From contig CAMDGT010000026.1 of the NCBI GenBank assembly GCA_945898025.1, forward strand, positions 1 through 9,285: DNA of 9,285 bases, written 5' to 3'. A program made the translations under genes and the position numbers. The DNA comes from Rickettsia typhi (lineage in GTDB: Bacteria; Pseudomonadota; Alphaproteobacteria; Rickettsiales; UBA1997). Below are positions 1 to 5,261 of the stretch, piece by piece. Numbering within the stretch: position 1 is the stretch's first letter; every line of letters starts with the position of its first letter. The notes below the pieces were generated by a model that was not told the DNA's origin, did no database searches, and was given only the letters and a program-made list of their open reading frames with translations.

Positions 1-382
1 AAAGGCAATTTTTTGGCAAAATTCCGGCAAGGTCAGCGTAGTTTTCTTCGATAAGACGCATAGCTTCGTTCAAGGCTTCGCAGATGTCTGCGCCTTCGGG
101 CAAATTGGCGAGATAACCATATTGCGATTTTTCGGGAAGCATCATTGCACCAGAAGCAAGAAAATCTGCTTGGGTGGCGGGGCGTTTGCCTCTTGGGTTT
201 GACGGAATTTTTTCTTCAATAGCAATTTTTGCTTCTTCGAAACGGTTTTGGGCATAGCGCAGAAGGATTAATCCAAGAACCGGGTCTTTGTATTCTGCGG
301 CTGTTAATTTGGAGTTAGCGCGGAGATTATCGGCAGAATCCCAAAGTTCTTTTTCGAGTTGCTTGATTTGTTCACTGTTCAT
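1..382 (-). CDS. hsdM: Type I restriction-modification methyltransferase subunit HsdM, N-terminal part (runs off the window)
   Basis: HsdM is the adenine-N6 DNA methyltransferase subunit of a type I restriction-modification complex, working with HsdS (specificity) and HsdR (restriction). Reading the minus strand from the ATG at 382-380 gives about 127 residues, open to the window edge. The protein starts MNSEQIKQLEKELWDSADNL, then has the stretch EYKDPVLGLILLRY and a later segment ending AGILPKN. This is the pattern of the helical HsdM N-terminal domain (ELWxxADxLRxN, then YKxxVLGLIxLRY). The catalytic methyltransferase domain with its NPPF motif must lie outside the window. No good Shine-Dalgarno sequence precedes the start. 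The DNA is clearly richer in GC than the rest of the window, which fits an acquired defence locus. hsdS and hsdR are not visible here. The family call is strong; completeness cannot be judged. Confidence 0.88.
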   Translation of the reverse strand, partial: MNSEQIKQLEKELWDSADNLRANSKLTAAEYKDPVLGLILLRYAQNRFEEAKIAIEEKIPSNPRGKRPATQADFLASGAMMLPEKSQYGYLANLPEGADICEALNEAMRLIEENYADLAGILPKNCL

Positions 383-407
383 TTTTTTAAGAATTTAGAT
401 TTTTAAA

Positions 408-581
408 TTATTCAATTATTCCCCGCCACTTCTTGCCCAAAAAATAACCACGATTCTTTTCGCTTCTAAAGCTCGCTTCAATAAAACCAGTTTCAAGCCA
501 TTTGGGTGAATGGTGGCGATTTGATGATAGCAGGCGATTGGGGTGATGATTAGTAGAGGTAAGTTTTTTTTCTAACTTAAA
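408..581 (-). pseudogene. Possible coding relic upstream of hsdM (two overlapping open frames, unrecognised)
   Basis: On the minus strand, a 57-codon open frame runs from just after a stop at 582-584 to TAA at 408-410. A second frame, 416-571, is open for 51 codons and ends in RSGGE. Neither has an ATG, and I recognise neither product. The first ends with FRSEKNRGYFLGKKWRGIIE. The part from about 421 to 560 has the higher GC content of hsdM rather than the AT richness of the flanking DNA. It ends 25 bp upstream of the hsdM start, in the same direction. It could be the tail of a gene lost when the restriction-modification locus was acquired, or simply non-coding DNA that arrived with it. Confidence 0.25.
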
Positions 582-945
582 TTATTGGTATAAATAATGC
601 TAATAAACTACGAATAAAATGCCATTAATTTCTTTAGTTATTTTTAAACAGAAACAACCTTAATTTGAACAATAAGAATCCTAAACAGGGATTCAAATCC
701 GATCCTCAATAAAATTAAATAAAAAATATTAACCAAAGCAATATCTAAGCTATTGCAAGGTTTTATTTATTTCTCCAATATTGGTTCTAAATTTATTAAT
801 AACGAGGAGAATTTAGAAAAATAAGCATTTGCAATCTTCTGAAAACTTTTTCTATTTCATATTCCAAAACAACATTAAAACCATTATTGATAAAGCTTCT
901 TGAAAATTCCATATCACTTGTTTTATTTTGAAACCAATTCACAAA

Positions 946-983
946 CAAACTTGTTTTTTTAAATCAAACTTGTTTTTTTAAAT
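946..983. repeat. Perfect tandem duplication of a 19-bp unit
   Basis: The unit caaacttgtttttttaaat occurs at 946-964 and again immediately after at 965-983, without mismatch. Two exact adjacent copies suggest a recent slippage event. It lies 47-84 bp upstream of the SPFH start codon, so it may change spacing within that promoter region. It also puts a stop in the minus-strand open frame that ends at 796. Confidence 0.85.
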
Positions 984-1029
984 TTTAATTATAAATTGGA
1001 ATCCACATTCAAACAACCTTAAATTTACT

Positions 1030-1923
1030 ATGTTGCTAACATCTATACTAACACCCATTATTGTTCTAATCGGAATTCTTTTCATTCTATTTTCATCTGG
1101 AGTTTTGTTCATTGTAGAGCAACAAAGGGTATCCATAATCGAAAGGTTTGGTAAATTTATTGGCCTTGCAAAGCCCGGTTTAAATTTCAAACTTCCCTAC
1201 CCAATTAGTGTAGTAGCTCAAAAAGCAAGCCTTAGAATTACCCAATCAAATCATGAATTAGGAATAAAAACCAGAGATAATGCCTTCATTAAACTACCCG
1301 TAATAACTCAATTAAAGGTAATTGAAGATAAGATTGCAGAATCTTTTTATAAACTTGACAACCCAATTAATCAGATAAATGCCTTTATTTTAAATACTAT
1401 TAGATCAAAAGCAGCAACCTTAGATTTAGAAGATATATACACTAAAAAGAATGAAATTGCTCAGCATGTCACCGAATCTTTGCACAGCAAAATAGAAGAA
1501 TATGGCTACGAAATAATTGATATTTTAGTTGATGAACCAGAGCCATCTCCAGAGGTTAAAGAAGCCTACAACAATGTAATTGCATCTCGAAGACAGCTTG
1601 ATGCTTCAAGAAATCAGGCAGAAGCCAAAAAAATATTACTTGTTGGTGAAGCGGAAGCAGAAGCCAGAAGCCTTGAATTGAAGGCTGAATCTTATGCAAT
1701 ACAGAGAAGAGTGATTAGCAAGGGCCTTTCCGAGGCCTTAGATCAACTTAAAGAGAAAAATATTGATCCTCATTATATACTTGAATTTATAGCTGGAATT
1801 GATTACAGAGACACCTTAAGAGATGTTGCTAAATCAGATTCAAATACTCTGATTTTTTCAAATAATCCTAAAGATGATTTACAGAAGCTTTTACCAAGTT
1901 TATTGAATAATGCTAGCAAGTAA
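1030..1923 (+). CDS. SPFH/Band 7 (stomatin/HIR-like) membrane protein
   Basis: The 297-residue protein belongs to the SPFH superfamily (stomatin, prohibitin, flotillin, HflK/C), membrane-anchored scaffold proteins that form large oligomers and organise membrane domains or proteases. It has one N-terminal membrane segment (about residues 8-30), then the Band 7 domain opening with VEQQRVSIIERFGKF (29-43). The stretch DLEDIYTKKNEIA (132-144) and the following YGYEIIDILVDEPEP (158-172) resemble the hypersensitive-induced-reaction branch. A charged, Ala/Glu-rich coiled coil follows (about 186-240, with NQAEAKKILLVGEAEAEAR). Length is normal for the family. The ATG at 1030 directly precedes the membrane helix, but no clear ribosome binding site is seen. 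The gene leads a same-strand run into the metal-related genes 34 bp downstream, so co-transcription is likely. Its partner protein or protease, if any, is not in the window. Confidence 0.85.
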   Translation: MLLTSILTPIIVLIGILFILFSSGVLFIVEQQRVSIIERFGKFIGLAKPGLNFKLPYPISVVAQKASLRITQSNHELGIKTRDNAFIKLPVITQLKVIEDKIAESFYKLDNPINQINAFILNTIRSKAATLDLEDIYTKKNEIAQHVTESLHSKIEEYGYEIIDILVDEPEPSPEVKEAYNNVIASRRQLDASRNQAEAKKILLVGEAEAEARSLELKAESYAIQRRVISKGLSEALDQLKEKNIDPHYILEFIAGIDYRDTLRDVAKSDSNTLIFSNNPKDDLQKLLPSLLNNASK

Positions 1924-1957
1924 GAAGGGCAATTATCTAACTTAAGGAAAAATTAAA

Positions 1958-2590
1958 TTGAGATTATTTCTAACTCTAACAATATTATTATCATTTCTTG
2001 TAAGTAATGTTTTTAGTCGTCCAATTTCATATTCAGGAGGCAAGACAATCATGCAAATGAATGATGCCATTAAAAATTCTATTCATGCCCATTACTCACC
2101 AAGCTAAAAATATTCAGTTGGCTATAAAGGAGAATATTTTAGAAAAGATCAAATAGCTCTAAATGGAATTCAATTAAATAATCTGATTAAAAGGTGGAAC
2201 TTACCAGCCTCACAAGGAAACCTTTATCTTGAATCAAATATTGGCAATGCTAATAAATCAGAAAAAAATGAATTATACGGCTTTGTAGGAATTGCCGGAG
2301 ACTTTGAGACTAGAAAATATTTCATCTCTTATGAAAACAAATATTATAAATCCGACGGAGATATTCTTAGTAATTTTGAGCAATCAGCAAGAATTGGTGT
2401 CGCCCCCTATGTAGCTAATTATGGCAATCTTCATACTTGGTTGATGCTTCAAGCTTCTCATCAACCAGAATTTAAAGGAGACAAAGTAATTGCTACCCCT
2501 CTTGTTAGAATCTTTAAAAGAGCTCATTTAGCTGAATTTGGAGTAAGCTCTAATAAGAGAATTTTATTTAATTTTATTGCAAGGTTTTAA
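1958..2590 (+). pseudogene. Outer-membrane-type protein gene of MerP/MerT-like clusters, interrupted by one in-frame TAA
   Basis: One continuous frame of 211 codons runs from TTG at 1958 (AAGGA at 1944-1948, well spaced) to TAA at 2588-2590, but codon 50 is TAA (2105-2107). Before the stop are a signal peptide (about residues 1-20, cleavage near VFS/RP) and the motif RPISYSGGKTIMQMND. After it come KYSVGYKGEYFRKDQ, LNNLIKRWNLP, a stretch of alternating residues suggesting beta strands, and a terminal aromatic (FIARF). These match, from memory, an uncharacterised envelope-protein family found next to small MerP-like and MerT-like genes, where the motif reads YSPTxKYSVG. Only one codon is affected and the rest is intact, so the lesion is recent, a sequencing error, or subject to readthrough. 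The final TAA overlaps the next ATG by one base. No function beyond a probable outer-membrane role can be assigned. Confidence 0.72.
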
Positions 2591-2877
2591 TGATGTTTAA
2601 AAAATTTACTACTGTTTTTTCGCTTATATTTTTAATCAATATTTCTTCTGCTTTTGCTAAGGAAATTAATATTGATGTAAATGGTTTAGTTTGTGAATTT
2701 TGCGTTGTCACAATAGAAAAAAACTTTAACAAAAGAGATGAAATCAAGAAGGTTAGAGTTGATTTAGATCAAAAGAAAGTATTTCTAACTTTCAAAGACG
2801 GTAAAAATTTATCCGATGAAATTATCAAAGATATCGTAGTTAATAATGGCTACAATGTAGTTAAAATTAATCGTTAA
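2590..2877 (+). CDS. MerP-like periplasmic heavy-metal-associated protein
   Basis: This is a small exported metal-binding protein of 95 residues. A signal peptide (residues 1-23, ending SSAFA) is followed by a single heavy-metal-associated fold with the pattern beta-GLVCEFC-helix-beta. The metal-binding cysteines are C35 and C38 in a GxxCxxC motif, close to but not the classic MerP/Atx1 GMTCxxC. The fold continues with KKVRVDLDQKKVFLTF and ends with a NNGYNV strand typical of these domains. Its start overlaps the stop of the preceding gene by one base (TAATG), which implies translational coupling. The MerT-like gene begins 10 bp after it. By family, it would bind a thiophilic metal ion in the periplasm and hand it to the membrane transporter. 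The metal is not proven, and no merA reductase or merR regulator is nearby. Confidence 0.85.
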   Translation: MMFKKFTTVFSLIFLINISSAFAKEINIDVNGLVCEFCVVTIEKNFNKRDEIKKVRVDLDQKKVFLTFKDGKNLSDEIIKDIVVNNGYNVVKINR

Positions 2878-2887
2878 GGCGAGGTAT

Positions 2888-3262
2888 ATGATTAAGATAA
2901 AAGAATCGTTGCTCTCGTTTTTTGGATTATTTACTTCTGTTTCGACAATTCTTTGCTGTGCATTACCAATAATTTTAGTAACATTAGGAATTGGGGCGGT
3001 TTTTGCTAACTTAACCGCAAGCTTCCCTTTTATCACATGGTTAGCTGAAAGAAGTTTATATTTATTTACTATAGCTACGAATCTTCTTTTAATTGGCGGA
3101 TATTTTATCTTTATCAAACCACAAACCTGTCCAGCTGATAAGAAATTAGCTGAGATATGCAATAAAACCAAAAAATTTAACAAAATTGTGTGGTGGATGT
3201 CGGTTATAATATTGGCAATCAGCTTCTTTTTTAAATATATTCTAATTCTATTAATTTCTTAA
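2888..3262 (+). CDS. MerT-like inner-membrane metal transport protein
   Basis: The 124-residue protein resembles MerT, the inner-membrane carrier that takes Hg(II) from MerP into the cytoplasm. It has three predicted membrane segments (about 12-42, 54-76 and 100-122). A vicinal cysteine pair C23-C24 sits in the first, in TSVSTILCCALPIILVTLGI, as in MerT. The loop between helices 2 and 3 carries a second cysteine pair, C81 and C91, again as in MerT. A purine-rich ribosome binding site (AGGCGAGG) lies just upstream of the ATG. The gene closes the SPFH, outer-membrane protein, MerP-like, MerT-like run. Without merA or merR, import for detoxification is not shown, and uptake of another soft metal is possible. 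The downstream gene converges on it, and I see no clear terminator in the 95 bp between them. Confidence 0.82.
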   Translation: MIKIKESLLSFFGLFTSVSTILCCALPIILVTLGIGAVFANLTASFPFITWLAERSLYLFTIATNLLLIGGYFIFIKPQTCPADKKLAEICNKTKKFNKIVWWMSVIILAISFFFKYILILLIS

Positions 3263-3357
3263 AAATTGTAGGACGGGTTAATGGTATTATAAAGATGATG
3301 AAGATAAAGGTAATTTTATTAATGCCAACCAAATCAAGCTTAAGTTTATACTAACAT

Positions 3358-3744
3358 TTATTTAGCATTGTCTTTTAGTTCTTCAATTGAAAGATATTCA
3401 AGGCACTTTTGATGGCAACTCTCTAGGATGACTTTAGGGACGACTTTAGGGACGACTTTATTTTCCAGAGCCTCTATCCATCTCAAAATGCATAAGCACC
3501 ATTTATCGCCAGCTTTTAAGCCAACAAAATTATATTCAGGAACTGGAGTAATCAGATCATTGCCCATCTTTTTGCTAAATTCTAAAAATTCATCCGTCAT
3601 AATAGCACAAATTATATGCCTACCACGATCATTATGGTCGGTATTACAAAAACCATCTCGATAAAAACCTGTTTTTGGCTCAAAGCAACATGGTTCTAGT
3701 TTTGTACCTAAAACATTTTTAGCTTCATTGTCATTTGCTATCAT
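3358..3744 (-). CDS. DUF2237 family protein
   Basis: This 128-residue soluble protein matches the DUF2237 family, whose function is unknown. The family pattern is NVLGTxLxxC, TGFYRDGxCNT, GxHxxCAxMTxEFLEFSKxxGNDL, then a segment ending GLKxGDxWCLCxxRWxEAL. Here these are at about residues 10-19, 25-35, 41-64 and 75-92. Cysteines at 19, 33, 46, 83 and 85 could bind metal or do redox chemistry, but that is inference. The C-terminal part, usually a single short linker before VxLExxH, holds two copies of VVPK (97-104) encoded by a 12-bp tandem repeat. The start ATG overlaps the TGA stop of the glutathione peroxidase gene (ATGA at 3744-3741), so the two are translated as a pair. Confidence 0.85.
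   Translation of the reverse strand: MIANDNEAKNVLGTKLEPCCFEPKTGFYRDGFCNTDHNDRGRHIICAIMTDEFLEFSKKMGNDLITPVPEYNFVGLKAGDKWCLCILRWIEALENKVVPKVVPKVILESCHQKCLEYLSIEELKDNAK
3430..3460. repeat. 12-bp in-frame tandem repeat inside the DUF2237 gene
   Basis: Two perfect copies of gactttagggac (3430-3441 and 3442-3453) are followed by a partial third (3454-3460). On the coding strand it encodes repeated Val-Val-Pro-Lys. Because the unit is 12 bp, gain or loss of copies keeps the reading frame. Confidence 0.85.
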
Positions 3745-4295
3745 AAAAGCTCTTCAATTTTTTTAATTATTATTGGTGAATTAGGTTTAGTTGACGAAGA
3801 AAACCATGCCACAAAATTACCGTTTTTATCGATTAAATATTTATGAAAATTCCATTTAGGAGAACCTATAAAACCAGCCTTATTATTTGCCCATAAGTAA
3901 AATGGATGAGCATTTTCGCCCTTAACTTTTGTAATTGTAGTTAAAGGAAAAGTGATGCGAAATTCTTTAGTGGTAAATTCTTTTACTTGTGAAGTTTGAG
4001 CAAATTCCTGATTGGCAAAATCTGCCGACGGAACAGCGATTATAACCAAACCCTTATTTTTATATTTTTCGTGTAACTCTTGTAAATCTTTATATTGCGG
4101 AGTAAGACCGCACTTTGAAGCGGTATTCACAATCAATAATACTTTTCCTTTAAAATCTGATAAATTGATTGCTTTATTATCAATTGAGGTAAATGAAAAT
4201 TGATAAGCATTTGAAATTGTCATATTTGCCCCAAAACTAAGAGAGTTAAAATTAGCTAGTAATAGCGATATTAGGGTTATTTTAAAAAATTTCAT
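3741..4295 (-). CDS. Exported glutathione peroxidase-type peroxidase (single cysteine)
   Basis: The enzyme reduces peroxides with a thiol donor. I start it at the ATG at 4295-4293 (184 residues), which begins a good signal peptide (MKFFKITLISLLLANF, cleavage near FGA/N at 23-24). The open frame continues upstream to 4511, but only through a palindromic repeat, so that extension is rejected. The catalytic tetrad of the family is visible: C62 in NTASKCGLTPQYK, Q96 in DFANQEF, and W148/N149 in SPKWNFHKYLID. C62 is the only cysteine, so the resolving cysteine used by thioredoxin-dependent relatives is absent; glutathione or another small thiol may regenerate it. M25 could start a cytoplasmic form. 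It lies immediately upstream of the DUF2237 gene with ATGA overlap. Its promoter must lie close to or inside the palindromic element that begins 26 bp upstream. Confidence 0.88.
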   Translation of the reverse strand: MKFFKITLISLLLANFNSLSFGANMTISNAYQFSFTSIDNKAINLSDFKGKVLLIVNTASKCGLTPQYKDLQELHEKYKNKGLVIIAVPSADFANQEFAQTSQVKEFTTKEFRITFPLTTITKVKGENAHPFYLWANNKAGFIGSPKWNFHKYLIDKNGNFVAWFSSSTKPNSPIIIKKIEELL

Positions 4296-4361
4296 TTTAT
4301 TGTAAATTGAGTTAAAAATTACGGGTTGTTTTATTAATGGGTTGATGCTTAATTCATTATC

Positions 4362-4422
4362 GGTGTTATCACCCTTCCCTTGAGGGAGGGTCAAACCAGC
4401 TTGCTGGTTTGGGGAGGGGTTA
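4362..4422 (+). repeat. Left arm of inner inverted repeat
   Basis: This arm runs from GGTGTTATCACCC to GGGGAGGGGTTA and contains the CCCTTCCCTTGAGGGAGGG imperfect hairpin and the core hairpin at 4392-4411. It is the reverse complement of 4470-4529 apart from the core. Confidence 0.9.
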
Positions 4423-4469
4423 GAAATATAAAATAAAAAAATAAATTTATTTTCTAACTGATAGATTTT

Positions 4470-4529
4470 TAACCCCTCCCCAAACGACATTGTCGTTTGA
4501 CCCTCCCTCAAGGGAAGGGTGATAACACC
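4470..4529 (-). repeat. Right arm of inner inverted repeat
   Basis: This is the reverse complement of the left arm, with the core changed from CAGCTTGCTG to GACAATGTC (read in the left-arm orientation). The stem-forming ability of the core is kept although its sequence differs. Confidence 0.9.
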
Positions 4530-4530
4530 A

Positions 4531-4587
4531 AGTTTTGCCGAGTTTTGCCGAGTTTTGCCGAGTTTTGCCGAGTTTTGCCGAGTTTTG
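4531..4587. repeat. 10-bp tandem repeat, five full copies plus a partial
   Basis: The unit agttttgccg is repeated exactly five times (4531-4580), followed by a 7-base partial copy (4581-4587). It directly abuts the right palindromic arm. A similar string, attttgccaagtt, lies just outside the element at 4626-4638 and may resemble the repeat's origin. No family is recognised; copy number probably varies between strains. Confidence 0.92.
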
Positions 4588-4661
4588 TTTTATATTATCA
4601 ACCCATTAGTCAAACAATCCGAAAAATTTTGCCAAGTTATTCATAGATTAATTTATCATAA

Positions 4662-4689
4662 TTGACAATATTTAGTTTTTAAATAAATT
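4662..4689 (+). promoter_or_regulatory. Candidate promoter of the DUF3429 gene
   Basis: A perfect TTGACA at 4662-4667 is followed, after 16 bp, by TAAATT (4684-4689), a 4/6 match to a -10 box. The start codon is at 4724. The surrounding DNA is very AT-rich, so the -10 assignment is weak. Confidence 0.35.
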
Positions 4690-4723
4690 TAATAATATAA
4701 TTAATTTAACTCTTAAGCAAGAT

Positions 4724-5155
4724 ATGAAAAAAGAACAATTAGTAAAAATTTTAACATACTCTGGAAGCCTGCCATTTATATTCTTAACCTGTTTTAGATT
4801 TTATGGTTTAAACCAATTTTTTACAATTGATACCTCTCTAATTCTTATATCTTATGGAGCAATTATTTTAACTTTTATTTCAGGAATGCATTTCTCTTAT
4901 GCCATTTTACAAAATAAAATTAACAATAGGCTTTTGATAGCAAGCAATATCATGGCAATTATCTCTTGGCTATGTTTATTAATAAATTTTAAATTAGCCT
5001 TAGTAGTTATGATTACAGGACTTATATCTAACTTAATTATCGATTTAGTTTCTTATAAAAATTCAATAATTGAAAAATGGTTTTTTAATTTAAGACTTAA
5101 AATTAGCTTAATTGTTATATTTTGCCTTGTTTTGAATTTTTTGCACATTTCTTAG
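4724..5155 (+). CDS. DUF3429 family membrane protein
   Basis: This 143-residue, very hydrophobic protein has four or five predicted membrane segments (about 9-27, 38-62, 70-88, 90-108 and 126-141). It fits DUF3429: an N-terminal YSGSLPFIF, the SYGAIILTFISGMHFSYAI segment (43-61, family AYGAxILSFxxGxHWG) and the late NLRLKISLIV (family YLRLRxPLT). The function is unknown. In proteobacteria the family is often found near photolyase-related, DUF2256 and oxidative-stress genes, and here DUF2256 and OvoA-type genes lie next to it. The start ATG at 4724 has only a weak purine stretch upstream. Its last 41 bp overlap, on the other strand, the 3' end of the DUF2256 gene. Confidence 0.75.
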   Translation: MKKEQLVKILTYSGSLPFIFLTCFRFYGLNQFFTIDTSLILISYGAIILTFISGMHFSYAILQNKINNRLLIASNIMAIISWLCLLINFKLALVVMITGLISNLIIDLVSYKNSIIEKWFFNLRLKISLIVIFCLVLNFLHIS

Positions 5156-5261
5156 AGCAATATTTAACTTTGTCCCAATTTTTTAACCATTTTTTTCGCC
5201 AAATAAATCTTAAGGTGCAAATGGGACATATTTTCTCTGGCAAATTCAACTTTTTATGCAT
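5115..5261 (-). CDS. DUF2256 small zinc-ribbon-like protein (short gene overlapping both neighbours)
   Basis: The minus strand from ATG at 5261-5259 to TAA at 5117-5115 encodes 48 residues: MHKKLNLPEKICPIC at the start, then FIWRKKWLKNWDKVKYCSKK and a final Cys at 39. This is the DUF2256 signature (LPxKxCxxCxxxFxWRKKWxxxWDxVxYCSxxC), with C12, C15, C35 and C39 as a likely zinc site. The function is unknown; family members are often encoded beside cryptochrome/photolyase-like genes. The start lies 16 bp inside the 3' end of the glutamine-synthetase-like gene, which suggests translational coupling. The 3' end overlaps the convergent DUF3429 gene by 41 bp. The gene is shorter than many annotation cut-offs and easily missed. 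Conservation of all family landmarks makes the call firm. Confidence 0.88.
   Translation of the reverse strand: MHKKLNLPEKICPICTLRFIWRKKWLKNWDKVKYCSKKCAKNSKQGKI

Larger units (their letters stand above)
383..1029. other. Intergenic gap between hsdM and the SPFH gene
   Basis: No intact gene is visible here. The left part holds the GC-richer relic at 408-581. The rest is very AT-rich. A small perfect hairpin (GAATCC, 7-base loop, GGATTC) lies at 676-694, but it has no T-run on either side, so it is not a convincing terminator, and it does not extend to a tRNA cloverleaf. A minus-strand frame at 796-963 is open for 55 codons and contains the segment NNGFNVVLEYEIEKVFRRLQ, which looks protein-like. 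It has no clear start, and I do not recognise it. A 19-bp tandem duplication lies at 946-983. The promoter of the SPFH gene should be near the right end; a TATAAA at 990-995 is a possible -10 box without a good -35 partner. Confidence 0.5.
4322..4621. mobile_element. Nested palindromic element of about 300 bp (MITE-like or inverted REP pair)
   Basis: The ends (4322-4346 and 4597-4621) are 25-bp inverted repeats matching at 22 of 25 positions and sharing TAATGGGTTGAT. Inside are two long inverted arms, 4362-4422 and 4470-4529, identical when one is reverse-complemented except for a short core. Each core is itself a hairpin: CAAACCAGC/GCTGGTTTG (4392-4411) in the left arm and CAAACGACA/TGTCGTTTG (4481-4499) in the right. 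GTTAGAAA (4419-4426) pairs with TTTCTAAC (4451-4458) around the AT-rich centre. On the right, five 10-bp repeats separate the inner arm from the terminal repeat. No transposase is encoded, so movement would need an enzyme supplied elsewhere. I see no clear target-site duplication. The element sits between the divergent peroxidase and DUF3429 genes. Confidence 0.75.

Noticed and set aside
676..710. tRNA-like or terminator-like hairpin with GGATTCAAATCC
   Set aside because: The string resembles a T-loop, but the flanking bases do not pair as a T-arm, no acceptor stem can be found, and no T-run follows the 6-bp hairpin.
751..765. 15-bp match TATTGCAAGGTTTTA shared with the end of the interrupted envelope-protein gene (2575-2589)
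   Set aside because: The match does not extend on either side and is short enough to be chance in AT-rich DNA.
652..1022. 12-bp direct repeat AAACAACCTTAA at 652-663 and 1011-1022
   Set aside because: There is no extension or flanking structure suggesting an element between the copies, so it is probably coincidence.
978..1190. Minus-strand 70-codon frame overlapping the SPFH start
   Set aside because: It is antisense to the membrane helix and Band 7 start of a clear gene and has no recognisable motif.
2809..3183. Minus-strand 124-codon frame opposite the MerT-like gene
   Set aside because: It is a shadow of the MerP-like and MerT-like genes, whose cysteine motifs and membrane segments are convincing.
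4296..4511. Upstream extension of the peroxidase reading frame to an ATG at 4511
   Set aside because: The extra 72 residues come from translating the palindromic element and the gap next to it. A good signal peptide begins at the internal ATG at 4295.
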